From WAOL01 sp964399035 (GTDB taxonomy: Archaea; Thermoproteota; Thermoprotei_A; Sulfolobales; NBVN01): a stretch of DNA of 40,782 bases. Shown one piece after another: positions 1-7,004 of the stretch; within the stretch, counting starts at the first letter, position 1, and each line of letters begins with the position of its first letter. Location: positions 1 to 40,782 of the forward strand of contig CAYNPH010000089.1 in NCBI GenBank assembly GCA_964399035.1, in the 5' to 3' direction. The notes below the pieces were generated by a model. That model was not told the DNA's origin. It did not search any database and saw only the letters and a list, made by a program, of their open reading frames with translations. Both the position numbers and the translations under genes were made by a program.

Positions 1-68
1 AGAGTATTTTTGATTTATAGTAAAAAGAGCCCTTCTAGCTCCTGGAGTAAAAACACTCTACTTGACAA

Positions 69-219
69 CCATGCATATCTCACGGTTATTAATATTCAAC
101 CGGGATATCCATGGCGTCTATCAGCTTGGAACACATGCATATTACTAATGTGAGTACTCGAATATGGTTGTGTTCTCACACGGCGGAGGTCCGGGGTTCG
201 AGTCCCCGCGGGCCCACCA
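69..219 (+). repeat. Repeat unit A: paired CATGCATAT-type motifs plus tRNA-Val 3' fragment
   Basis: This unit recurs at 854-1003. Within it, CCATGCATAT (69-78) and ACATGCATAT (133-142) lie 64 bp apart, and the second begins 35 bp before the conserved tRNA-derived block at 168. Unit B has the same layout with 63 and 35 bp. Between the motifs the two copies are diverged but alignable (TAATAT, GATAT, CCAT, TTGGA blocks in the same order). Sequence outside 69-219 and 854-1003 is not similar. The layout would fit integrase arm sites next to an attachment core. The second motif could also be a TATA box for a short transcript starting near 166. Confidence 0.7.
168..219 (+). repeat. 3' fragment of tRNA-Val(CAC), copy A (candidate attachment site)
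   Basis: The fragment covers the 3' half of a tRNA: loop CTCACAC (U33, anticodon CAC), anticodon-stem 3' strand GGCGG, variable AGGTC, T-stem CGGGG/CCCCG with loop TTCGAGT, acceptor strand CGGGCCC, discriminator A and CCA. The 5' anticodon strand (CCGCC expected) and everything 5' of it are absent. All 52 nt are identical to 952-1003. A 3' tRNA copy that begins at the anticodon loop is what tRNA-directed archaeal integrases leave at the far end of an integrated element. A split-tRNA 3' half is less likely because the fragment still contains positions 32-37. Confidence 0.75.
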
Positions 220-292
220 AAACGACCATCATGATTTCATGTTAACTAACAACTTTTAGGATTGAATTACGTTAAATTACTTTGGGGAAAGA

Positions 293-490
293 TTGGCAAG
301 CTCTGAACTCTTGTTAGAGATTCGGGAGATAAAGGAGAGGCTAGCTAGATTGGAGTCCATGATACGTTTCATTATTGAAAGAAATATTGAAGAGACCGAG
401 CCCCTTCCTGATGAAATTGATGCCATAAAGTCGGAGGATGAGTTAATAGACCTCGATGAAATTAAACAAAAGCTAACAGGAAACGAGTAG
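293..490 (+). CDS. RelB-like antitoxin
   Basis: Small acidic 65-residue protein with a TTG start and a GGGGAAAG Shine-Dalgarno (SD) sequence just upstream. The first half is an amphipathic helix suited to a coiled coil (LLLEIREIKERLARLE), and the second half is rich in Asp and Glu. This resembles archaeal RelB antitoxins, which wrap around RelE rather than carrying a classical DNA-binding ribbon. The stop is 12 bp before the RelE-like gene, so the two are surely co-transcribed. By family knowledge it should neutralise that toxin. It lies between the two tRNA-Val fragments, in keeping with carriage on a mobile element. The assignment rests on size, charge and the partner rather than a strong motif. 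Confidence 0.7.
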   Translation: MASSELLLEIREIKERLARLESMIRFIIERNIEETEPLPDEIDAIKSEDELIDLDEIKQKLTGNE

Positions 491-502
491 CGGGGAGTTT
501 AT

Positions 503-778
503 TTGAGCGAAAATTTCTTTGAAATAAAGGTAAAACGTAGGGCTGTTAGAGCTTTAGAATTGCTTCCCGAACGCTACAGGCTTAGAGTATTGGAAGTTCT
601 CGATAGGTTAAAAGTAAATCCTGTTCCATTTAGAGATTATGACATAAAGAAGCTCAAAGGCTTTGAGGATACTTTTAGGATTCGCATAGGCGATATACGG
701 GTTGTATACACCATTAATTGGAGTTCCAAGACGATTACAGTGCATTTTATTGGCCCTAGAGGACGTGCATATAAATAA
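503..778 (+). CDS. RelE/ParE-family toxin
   Basis: 91-residue protein with the RelE/ParE layout: N-terminal strand FFEIKVKRRAVRALELL, a helical hairpin, then the KKLKG..DTFRIRIGDIRVVYTI block and the C-terminal strand TITVHFIGPRGRAYK. The R-I-R-I-G-D-I-R-V-V-Y segment is characteristic. RelE toxins cut mRNA in the ribosome; the basic RGRAYK tail is the usual region for RNA contact. It starts at TTG with SD CGGGGAG and follows the antitoxin by 12 bp. The pair is the only gene content between the two tRNA-Val fragments. Whether it acts as an mRNase or gyrase poison is not visible, though RelE-like is favoured. Confidence 0.85.
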   Translation: MSENFFEIKVKRRAVRALELLPERYRLRVLEVLDRLKVNPVPFRDYDIKKLKGFEDTFRIRIGDIRVVYTINWSSKTITVHFIGPRGRAYK

Positions 779-853
779 TTGCTCCACTATACAATCCTCA
801 CAAACTTGTCAATTAGCGGTTCACATAACCATCTCTATAAACCCCACTAAACT

Positions 854-1003
854 CCATGCATATTCCAGGATGAAGTAATATCACTATGATATTCGCCATA
901 GTTATCGTTTTGGATACCATACATATTGTCCATACGTATTCTTTCATACTTTTGTGTTCTCACACGGCGGAGGTCCGGGGTTCGAGTCCCCGCGGGCCCA
1001 CCA
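854..1003 (+). repeat. Repeat unit B: paired CATGCATAT-type motifs plus tRNA-Val 3' fragment
   Basis: Second copy of the unit described at 69-219. CCATGCATAT is at 854-863 and CCATACATAT at 917-926, 63 bp apart, with the latter again starting 35 bp before the tRNA-derived block at 952. The stretch between motifs is clearly diverged from unit A while the 52-nt tRNA portion is identical. The interval 779-853 shows no gene. Confidence 0.7.
952..1003 (+). repeat. 3' fragment of tRNA-Val(CAC), copy B (candidate attachment site)
   Basis: Identical over 52 nt to 168-219, including the non-tRNA nucleotides TTGTGTT directly before the anticodon loop. No matching 5' tRNA half (acceptor GGGCCCG plus D-arm for Val) is present anywhere in the window. 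Segment 220-951 between the two copies carries only the toxin-antitoxin pair. Confidence 0.75.
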
Positions 1004-1133
1004 ATTCCGCAGGCACTTCTACTTGCCCTTATGTAAGGGGGAACCTCATGATTCACAAATTCACTTTTCTTAAGGGTTGATGGATCGGAGGCAAGGTTAA
1101 CCTTAAATCCCGCGATATAATGCTGTTACCTGG

Positions 1134-1231
1134 AGCCGGGTCGTCTAGCGGCCAAGGATGCGGGGCTTTGGACCCGGCTGCTTAGGGGAAGAGCCCCCGT
1201 GACCGGGGTTCGAATCCCCGCCCGGCTACCA
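1134..1231 (+). tRNA. tRNA-Gln(TTG) with ~22-nt intron
   Basis: Acceptor AGCCGGG (1134-1140) pairs with CCCGGCT (1221-1227); discriminator A and encoded CCA follow. The anticodon stem CGGGG/CCCCG encloses loop CTTTGGA with anticodon TTG. About 22 extra nucleotides sit at the loop's 3' side (after position 37 or 38), able to form a bulge-helix-bulge fold typical of archaeal tRNA introns. The T-arm is CGGGG-TTCGAAT-CCCCG. TATA-like sequence (CTTAAATCC, GATATAAT) lies 20-35 bp upstream. Confidence 0.95.
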
Positions 1232-1356
1232 CCTCACGCGGTTTTCATTAGGTTTAGTAATCTTGGTTTACGTTTCGTAAATCAATAATGTTCAGGTTCT
1301 CTTGCTTGTTCCCTTGAGTACTCCTTGAGAAATAGTAATGGTGTTAGTTTGGAATA

Positions 1357-2067
1357 TTATTCGAAAAATCTTATGGCCCTAACGAGAGTGTCCTCTAAAA
1401 GTTCCCACTCCTCCTTACCTAGCACTATCACACTTGGGGACTCGTTGTTTACCTGTATTTGTGATACTAGATTTGATAATTGTGGACGAATCCTTGAGGG
1501 CACTATTACTACTGCTGGTAGACCCACGTCTTCGGAAACCGCTACTACTGAACCTAAGGAAAGGACAGCGTCTGTTAGGTTAATGTTACCGCACAGGATA
1601 TTTACGTAAACCTCTTGAGTTTCACCTTTACTCGAAGGGATCTCCAAGATCATATTCAGTATGTGTCGTGCGCCACTCTTTCCGTGACGAACCACACCTT
1701 CCCTAATCTTTATTCTCCCTTTAAGTTTCAGTACATTTTTTGTCGAGGATTTTAGTTTGATTGTCTCGGAGCAATTACTTCCTTCTAGCATAGTAAACGC
1801 CCTATCGATATAGCTTAAGAATAGTTTTCCTTTCATGGTTACTTGAAATTGCTCTCTTCCTTCACGTTTAACTGTTGTTACTAGGTTCGCATCCATAAGT
1901 CTCCTCAAGAACTTTTCAAGACTTCGAGAGTTTAAGTTCACGTTGTACAATATGTGTGTTTTTAGTGCGAATCCTTGTTCATTAATGAATTTAAGCATGC
2001 TTATCATGATGTCGGCGCTGTTTCTGCGCGTGTTCGTGTTCCAGTTTCTTCTGTAGATTGAAGCCAC
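1357..2067 (-). CDS. Winged-helix transcriptional regulator (HTH_45-like)
   Basis: 236 residues. Residues about 15-90 look like an archaeal winged-helix domain of the HTH_45 kind (DIMISMLKFINEQG followed by a recognition helix SRSLEKFLRRLMDANLV and a wing KREGREQFQVTMKGKLFL). The rest is a mixed alpha/beta domain with hydrophobic strands (VSLGSVVAVSEDVGLPAVVIV) and no motif I recognise. It starts with GTG after a GGGGCATACC stretch. The protein probably binds DNA, and the C-terminal domain may sense a ligand or pair with a partner; the target is unknown. It stands alone, downstream of the secreted-protein operon on the same strand. Confidence 0.65.
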   Translation of the reverse strand: MASIYRRNWNTNTRRNSADIMISMLKFINEQGFALKTHILYNVNLNSRSLEKFLRRLMDANLVTTVKREGREQFQVTMKGKLFLSYIDRAFTMLEGSNCSETIKLKSSTKNVLKLKGRIKIREGVVRHGKSGARHILNMILEIPSSKGETQEVYVNILCGNINLTDAVLSLGSVVAVSEDVGLPAVVIVPSRIRPQLSNLVSQIQVNNESPSVIVLGKEEWELLEDTLVRAIRFFE

Positions 2068-2160
2068 GGTGGTATGCCCCTGTCGATATCCTCTTATACT
2101 AGAGGGTGTATAATTCTTATGTATTAATTTTACAGTAGAACAGTAATAAAAAAGAACAAT

Positions 2161-2406
2161 TCACCTCCTAGATTTAATTCTCACGTAGCTCTTTAAGGCA
2201 TCCCAGTTTAGTGCTATATGCACTACGGAGATACCAAAAGCTCCAAAACCTACGTATGTGTGTATGTCGGGTATTGCGGTGGGTACGTATATTCCTATCC
2301 TAGCAAGCAATGACCCTATCAGCAATAGTACCCCTGTGAATCCGGTAATTAACCATAGGATAAACAGAGTAAGAGAGACGACCTTCCTTAATACGACGAT
2401 CCTCAT
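2161..2406 (-). CDS. Small two-histidine membrane protein (DUF4405-like)
   Basis: 81 residues starting at the ATG just after the upstream stop (GAGGATTAAGATG), which gives a compact translationally coupled start. A longer in-frame reading (to 2589) only runs over the neighbouring gene. Two membrane segments are visible: LTLFILWLITGFTGVLLLIGSL and a second around VGFGAFGISVVHIALNW. One His lies before and one within the second segment (IHTYVGF and VVHIALNW), a spacing seen in cytochrome-b-like DUF4405 proteins that bind haem. Haem binding is inference. Co-transcription with the secreted Cys protein upstream suggests a shared membrane-surface function. Confidence 0.6.
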   Translation of the reverse strand: MRIVVLRKVVSLTLFILWLITGFTGVLLLIGSLLARIGIYVPTAIPDIHTYVGFGAFGISVVHIALNWDALKSYVRIKSRR

Positions 2407-2407
2407 C

Positions 2408-3236
2408 TTAATCCTCACCTCTGACGCACGTGGTATTACTGAACTCAATTTTCGTTGCTTTCCAAGCGCCTTCCTCATAAATAGCTTCAATTTTAACTTT
2501 AGTTGATGGTGGAAGCTGAGAAAGTTCTGTGAGGACATCACGCCATCGTAACTCTTGCCTGTTGCAGATCCAAGAACCGCGTACTTCAATGGGTGTTCCG
2601 TTAATCTGTAGGCTCTTACTCTCTAAGCTGATGTTGGGAATGCCCTCAAAGACCCTATATGTAGATGTTGTCTCCGTAGGTGACGTTGTTTGCTCTAGAG
2701 TTACTGTAGATATGTTCCCAACGACGTAATACTTTACTGTAACTTTCTCCTCCGTCCCGTAAGGGCATCCTGATCCGTACTCGTATACTACTGTTACGGT
2801 GCCGTTGCCCTGTACCTTGATGTAAAAGTACTTAACGGCAGTATATAACGGCAGTATACGGGTCCACGAGCTCGGTCTTAGACTCATTGATAATTTCGGC
2901 GTTTGAAGGTGTGCCTACATTTATCTTCCAGTTACTATAAGGGCAGGGCTGTGCGTGCTTAAACTTAACAGTAATGTTGACTCTAACCGTAATGCCTGCC
3001 TTAGAGAGAAACATTTCCGATGGGCAAACTATTAAGGTATCAGCACCTTCATGCGACTCACCGCATCCAGCAAATCGCACTTCACCACCGCCACTAGCAG
3101 TGAACGTTGCTGTGCTGGATCGCGTATATTGCCCCTGTGTACTAGTCACGTAATTCTCCAGGATCTTCGTGAATACAGGAAGCAACACTATCACGATGCA
3201 CAGTACTACCGCCACCGCTATCCTAGCCTTCATCAT
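2408..3236 (-). pseudogene. Secreted Cys-containing protein split by a 13-bp tandem duplication
   Basis: The 5' part (2832-3236) begins MMKARIAVAVVLCIVIVLLP, a clear signal or anchor helix, and stops after TAVIYCR. The 3' part is open in another frame to 2408. A perfect 13-bp tandem duplication (2833-2858) sits exactly at the break. Removing one copy restores DPYTAVKYFYIKVQG and a single ORF of about 270 residues. The joined product is extracytoplasmic with at least six Cys (AGCGES, VCPSE, QPCPY, GCPYG, WICNR, TTCVR), several N-glycosylation sequons and two similar beta-rich segments around QPCPY and GCPYG. The tail TKVKIEAIYEEGAWKATKIEF looks OB-fold-like. Family unknown. Alternatives are an assembly error or slippage-controlled expression. 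Confidence 0.75.
2833..2858. repeat. Perfect 13-bp tandem duplication (x2)
   Basis: The unit taacggcagtata occurs twice with no spacer (2833-2845, 2846-2858). Thirteen is not a multiple of three, so the extra copy shifts the frame of the minus-strand secreted-protein gene. Confidence 0.98.
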
Positions 3237-3329
3237 ACCGACCCGGGTCTTAATTGAGGATAAAGAACCTTAAAAGGATGTATAATGAATCGTGCTAAAA
3301 GTTTATAAAGCTCTTTTAAAGGAGGAGAC

Positions 3330-3812
3330 CTAATCCTTAGGTTGTGGGCTACGTGCCTCAAGAACCCACAAAGATATTGCTACAAGTGCTACTAGCGGGA
3401 GAAATTCCTTAACGCCCGGTAAGTACACGGTATTCCCTAGTCCAAGGTCAGCGCGGGTGAAGCCGTCATCGGAACCGCTAATCACAAGTAGAACTCGTTT
3501 ATTCTGTATCCTGCTCTGAGTAACCTTAGACTCTAGATTCTCCGCTTCAGGGAAGCCCTCCGGAACCAGTAACAGTACTTCGTCAGGCTTCAGCAGATCT
3601 ATAACATCTTGGAGGGCTGGGAAAACTAGGAAGCTCTTCTTCAACTTGTATGCGTATCTCATGACCTCCGGAATGCCTGTTTGCGCAGCCATACCAGTTA
3701 CTCTCGATGCGACAATGACATTCGCATTACCTAAGCCAAACACTACCTTTGCTGCATCTATGAGTCTCTGTGGTGATGTCACGTTATGAATGCAGACCAC
3801 TACATTATGCAT
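3330..3812 (-). CDS. SPOUT-like protein (SpoU-type family of unknown function)
   Basis: 160 residues. The opening VVVCIHNVTSPQRLIDAAKVVFGLGNA, the middle segment VTGMAAQTGIPEV and the later VLLLVPEGFPE and VLLVISGSDDGFTRADL resemble an archaeal family of about 150 residues variously named SpoU-like methylase or RecB-family nuclease. The fold looks like a SPOUT knot, so an RNA methyltransferase or SAM-binding role is plausible but unproven; no nuclease motif is visible. Its ATG overlaps the end of the cytosine methyltransferase gene by 8 bp, with SD GGGAGGA, so translation is coupled. It is the last gene of the MBF1-to-SPOUT operon. Confidence 0.55.
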   Translation of the reverse strand: MHNVVVCIHNVTSPQRLIDAAKVVFGLGNANVIVASRVTGMAAQTGIPEVMRYAYKLKKSFLVFPALQDVIDLLKPDEVLLLVPEGFPEAENLESKVTQSRIQNKRVLLVISGSDDGFTRADLGLGNTVYLPGVKEFLPLVALVAISLWVLEARSPQPKD

Positions 3813-4782
3813 TTCCTCCCACCAGTAAATTGAGTATGTATGAGGCTATAGCTTTAGCCATTGTTGGCGGCACGGCCTCCCCAACTTGGTTATATTGTTC
3901 ATCTTTGCCTCCAAGGAACACGTGGTCATCAGGGAATCCCATAAGTCGTGCCTGCTCACGCACCGTCAGAAGCCTGTCCTCGAAGGGGTGTATGAATCTT
4001 GAGCACCCAAGTACGGTCGGGGCTACTCTGTGTGGATGTAGTCGAATTAAGTTAGGTAAACGACGACCTCCTGCACCTTCGTAGAGTATTACTGAGCGTC
4101 CCCATTGCAACCTAGCTATGCGCTTAAGCTTCCTCTTACTGAGTCTGGGAGGTTTTTCGTGGTTAGGTATTACAGGATCCTCTGAGGGTTCCGGTAAGTC
4201 CCCTATGGCGTCCCAAACGCTTACTTTACGACGCAACCTCTTGGGTTTCAAAGGTATGTTAGATGCAAACAACCTAACCCTATGTGAGGGAGTTCCGTAG
4301 TCCTCAGCTCGTAGAATATTGAAGACAACGTTAAAGCCCGCCCTTCTGAACTCTTCCCTCAACGCAACCTTAAGGTCGCCTTCAAGGAGGGCTGGAACAT
4401 TTTCCATTACAAACACCTTTGGCTGAAGGCACTCAGTGATACGTATGAATTCCAGGACTAGTTGCCCTATAGGATCCTTGTAGAGCCTATCTAGGGGTTC
4501 TTTCCTCCTAGCTGGGTTAGCACCGGTGAATGGTTCGCACGGAGGTGAACCTATTACTATTGTGGGTTTCCTACCATTTAACATGTACAATATGTCATCG
4601 CAGGATAAGGAACGTACGTCCTCTACAAGGACCACGGCATTACTAAAGTTGCCCGCGAATGTTCTAGCAGCGGCCCTATTATTGTCTATCGCTAGAACCG
4701 TGATGAAGCCAGCGTCCTCAAAGCCACGAGAGAACCCGCCTCCCCCGCAGAACAAGTCAACTACTAAGTAGCCGCTCCTCAT
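3805..4782 (-). CDS. DNA cytosine-C5 methyltransferase
   Basis: 325 residues with the m5C methyltransferase motifs in order: motif I VVDLFCGGGGFSRGF (about 8-21), motif IV GSPPCEPF with the catalytic Cys near 82, motif VI FVMENVP, motif VIII region around HRVRLFA, a target-recognition stretch, and motifs IX/X APTVLGCSRF and YNQVGEAVPP. It transfers a methyl group from SAM to cytosine C5 in DNA. I chose the ATG at 4782, preceded by GAGG; a TTG at 4800 would add six residues. It overlaps TFE by 26 bp. No restriction endonuclease is next to it, so it may be an orphan regulator or modifier. An RNA substrate cannot be excluded. Confidence 0.9.
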   Translation of the reverse strand: MRSGYLVVDLFCGGGGFSRGFEDAGFITVLAIDNNRAAARTFAGNFSNAVVLVEDVRSLSCDDILYMLNGRKPTIVIGSPPCEPFTGANPARRKEPLDRLYKDPIGQLVLEFIRITECLQPKVFVMENVPALLEGDLKVALREEFRRAGFNVVFNILRAEDYGTPSHRVRLFASNIPLKPKRLRRKVSVWDAIGDLPEPSEDPVIPNHEKPPRLSKRKLKRIARLQWGRSVILYEGAGGRRLPNLIRLHPHRVAPTVLGCSRFIHPFEDRLLTVREQARLMGFPDDHVFLGGKDEQYNQVGEAVPPTMAKAIASYILNLLVGGNA

Positions 4783-5299
4783 GTGATATTTCCTCTTCAA
4801 GCTCCCTTATAATTTCACGTAACCTCTCCTTAAAGTACTCATTATCCTCAGCTACTAGGTCGCTTCCACACCGTGGGCACTTGAAGTCGGTCTCCATAGC
4901 CTCATCGAAGGTCAGCCTAACCCCATCAACAGGACATGTGAAGAACGTGTTGCTTTCCTCATATCTCAGCCGTTCTTTGAGCTTGTTCAGCACCTCTTTC
5001 TTGCGCTGAAGCAGTACTTGATTAATCCTGGCGGTGTCTATCTTCCAGAAGTATATGTAGCGGCTGTCCTCGGGATTCCTGGTCTTGCGGTAGGCTACTA
5101 ACCCAAGGTTATGGAGTTCATAAAGCGCTCGCCTGACATCCTGTTCATTCAACTTTGTTTTCTCGATAATCTCAGTGTCAAGCATCTCATCTCCACTACT
5201 CATTAAGGCTCTGAATACCTTCTTACCAGTCTCCCCAACGTAATTCTCAATGAACCTTAGCAGGTCATTGATGTTCTTGTCCTTCCCCTTCCCTACCAC
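4757..5299 (-). CDS. tfe: Transcription factor E, alpha subunit (TFE)
   Basis: 180 residues. Residues about 10-90 form the extended winged helix of archaeal TFIIE-alpha (EMLDTEIIEKTKLNEQDVRR, then GLVAYRKTRNPEDSRYIYFW), followed by a coiled segment and a zinc ribbon (FFTCPVDG...FKCPRCG). The first knuckle is C-x-x-D rather than C-x-x-C, a form I recall in other crenarchaeal TFEs. The protein helps open the promoter and steadies the RNA polymerase clamp. The start is GTG inside the Trm56 gene (35-bp overlap). Sitting between tRNA and DNA methyltransferases, it is part of one information-processing operon. Confidence 0.95.
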   Translation of the reverse strand: MVGKGKDKNINDLLRFIENYVGETGKKVFRALMSSGDEMLDTEIIEKTKLNEQDVRRALYELHNLGLVAYRKTRNPEDSRYIYFWKIDTARINQVLLQRKKEVLNKLKERLRYEESNTFFTCPVDGVRLTFDEAMETDFKCPRCGSDLVAEDNEYFKERLREIIRELEEEISHEERLLSS

Positions 5300-5846
5300 A
5301 TACAGTCACCTTCTTACCTTTGGGTGATGGCTCGATACATATCTTTGCATCAGAAAAAATAAAGTGTAGTTCACGGCCCTCGAATAGTCTATCGAGGAAT
5401 ATTGCTAGTGCCGCTATTTCGGAGTGCGGCTGATTACCTATAGCAACATTAAAGTCAGCAACCTCATAAAAGAACCTCGGCACCTTTGACGCCCCAGCAA
5501 TTACCAAAATATCGCGAGGATCCCTTCTAATATTACTAATAACATCATCTATGTGGAGACCGTACATCGTTAAATGCACAACAATACCTCCTTCATCTTT
5601 CCACTTACGTACGTACCTTACCGAGTTAACGCCTGAGATCACGTAGAAGTCCCGCCGTCCCCACTTCTCACAGACATCCTTAATCTTCGAAACGATTTTC
5701 TCGTCTCTAACGTCCCCGATGATCATTCCATCAGCTCCAAACGCCCTAGCGACCAAACCAACATGCGTTGTAACACGTTTGTCTCTCTCTGGTCTGTGCC
5801 CTATCCTAAGGACATATACTTTCCTTTTCTTTGTCCCGATACTCAT
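5265..5846 (-). CDS. trm56: tRNA (cytidine-56) 2'-O-methyltransferase aTrm56
   Basis: 193 residues opening with VYVLRIGHRPERDKRVTTHV, a signature of archaeal Trm56. GLVARAFGADGMII and the later DILVIAGASKVPRFFYEVADFNVAIG belong to the SPOUT knot that binds SAM. The enzyme methylates the ribose of C56 in the T-loop and helps tertiary folding of tRNA at high temperature. The ATG follows the HflX stop by a few bases; the 3' end overlaps TFE. The C-terminus (CGREGEGQEHQ) is slightly extended. No C/D box guide for C56 would be needed where this enzyme is present. Confidence 0.93.
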   Translation of the reverse strand: MSIGTKKRKVYVLRIGHRPERDKRVTTHVGLVARAFGADGMIIGDVRDEKIVSKIKDVCEKWGRRDFYVISGVNSVRYVRKWKDEGGIVVHLTMYGLHIDDVISNIRRDPRDILVIAGASKVPRFFYEVADFNVAIGNQPHSEIAALAIFLDRLFEGRELHFIFSDAKICIEPSPKGKKVTVCGREGEGQEHQ

Positions 5847-5852
5847 TGTAAC

Positions 5853-7004
5853 TTACCCTTCTGCAGGAACCTTCGAGGTTTGAGGTGTTATGTTATTTTT
5901 ACGTAAGCTTAGGGGATGTAGGTACTCATGAACGACCCCAAGTAGGATGTCGATACCGTATCCTTTCAAAGCAGAGATCGGTATAATGCGCCATGCCCAG
6001 TAGTAGTGCTTTGAGAGCAGGGCACCAACATCTCTAATTAGTGTGTCGGCGCTGTCGACGGTGTCGATCTTATTTAGTGCTACGATTAGCGGTTTACCTA
6101 CGTACCCTATGCGCCTCAGTGTATCAAGTGATGAGAGGAGTTTCCTGCGCAAGAGGGAAGGATTCTCAGATGAGTCCAGAACTAATATGGTGAGGTCCGA
6201 GAGTGCTATCTCCTCCAGCGTAGCGTAGAAAGCCTCTATTACCTCGTGAGGGACATCACGTATGAAACCCACTGTGTCAACGAAAATGACGCGTTTGCCC
6301 TTTAGCGAGGCGGCCTTCGATTTAGGGGTGAGGGTAGTGAACATTTCTGGTCCTACGGGCTTGTGTTCAGATGTGATTCTGTTAAATAAAGTAGTCTTGC
6401 CGGCGTTGGCATACCCTGCTATAGCGACTTGCTGCATGCCCTTTCGGATTCTTTGCGACCTAGCTAAAGATCTGCGCACTCTTAACTCCTTTAACTCCCG
6501 TTTTATTTTACTGAGTCTTCTCCTCATGTGTGTGTAGTAAGCGTCAACAGCATACCTCCCAGGACCCATGAAGCCAGGTAACTCCCCCATCTTAGCCCTT
6601 CTGATCCACTCCTTTATGAGAGGTAATTTATGTAATATGTCAGCCATTTCTATCTGTAGCTTGGCTTCCTTGGACCCCGCATGTGCTGCGAAAATCTCCA
6701 ATATAAGACCTACCTTATCCTTGACATCGACCCTTAGATCCTTCATTAGATTCACTACCTGACGTGGCTTCAAAACATCGTAAACGTAGAGAATGTCAAC
6801 CTTATATTCTAGAGATTCAAGCTCTCGCTTAAGTTGCTCCAACTTGCCCTTCCTTACGTAAGACTTGCTGTCAATCCTGTAATTTCTCTTGAGGCTTACT
6901 ATTTTAATGACATCCACATTATCCAAACACTTTATGAGGGCTAATGCCTCTTCAAGATCGTCCTCACGTGATATTAGTACTGCTTTTTTATGAAGCCAGT
7001 TCAT
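5853..7004 (-). CDS. hflX: HflX-type ribosome-associated GTPase
   Basis: 383 residues. The N-terminal HflX domain contains the glycine-rich MGELPGFMGPGRYAVD segment near 139-154 and a coiled helix pair RRRLSKIKRELKELRVRR. The G domain follows: G1 GYANAGKT (197-204), G2 region around MFTTLTP, G3 DTVGFI and G4 NKID. HflX binds the large ribosomal subunit and splits or rescues stalled ribosomes. The ATG overlaps the MBF1 stop (TAATG) behind GGAG. Thr after AGK and the FTTL switch are intact, so it should be an active GTPase. Confidence 0.95.
   Translation of the reverse strand: MNWLHKKAVLISREDDLEEALALIKCLDNVDVIKIVSLKRNYRIDSKSYVRKGKLEQLKRELESLEYKVDILYVYDVLKPRQVVNLMKDLRVDVKDKVGLILEIFAAHAGSKEAKLQIEMADILHKLPLIKEWIRRAKMGELPGFMGPGRYAVDAYYTHMRRRLSKIKRELKELRVRRSLARSQRIRKGMQQVAIAGYANAGKTTLFNRITSEHKPVGPEMFTTLTPKSKAASLKGKRVIFVDTVGFIRDVPHEVIEAFYATLEEIALSDLTILVLDSSENPSLLRRKLLSSLDTLRRIGYVGKPLIVALNKIDTVDSADTLIRDVGALLSKHYYWAWRIIPISALKGYGIDILLGVVHEYLHPLSLRKNNITPQTSKVPAEG

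Noticed and set aside
168..1003. Split-tRNA 3' half genes
   Set aside because: Kept only as an alternative: the fragments start within the anticodon loop instead of at 38, the leader is AT-rich with no helix partner, and no 5' half is in the window.
847..1080. Overlapping ORFs on both strands across the second tRNA-Val fragment
   Set aside because: They read through the tRNA-derived sequence and the motif region and show no protein-like pattern.
1267..1281. Small hairpin TTTACG-TTT-CGTAAA after tRNA-Gln
   Set aside because: A 6-bp stem of AT-rich composition, easily by chance; not placed where a terminator or attachment site is required.
4757..5299. Loss of a zinc ligand in TFE (CPVD instead of CPxC)
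   Set aside because: Other crenarchaeal TFEs, as I recall them, also have C-P-x-D here, so it is a lineage trait and not damage.
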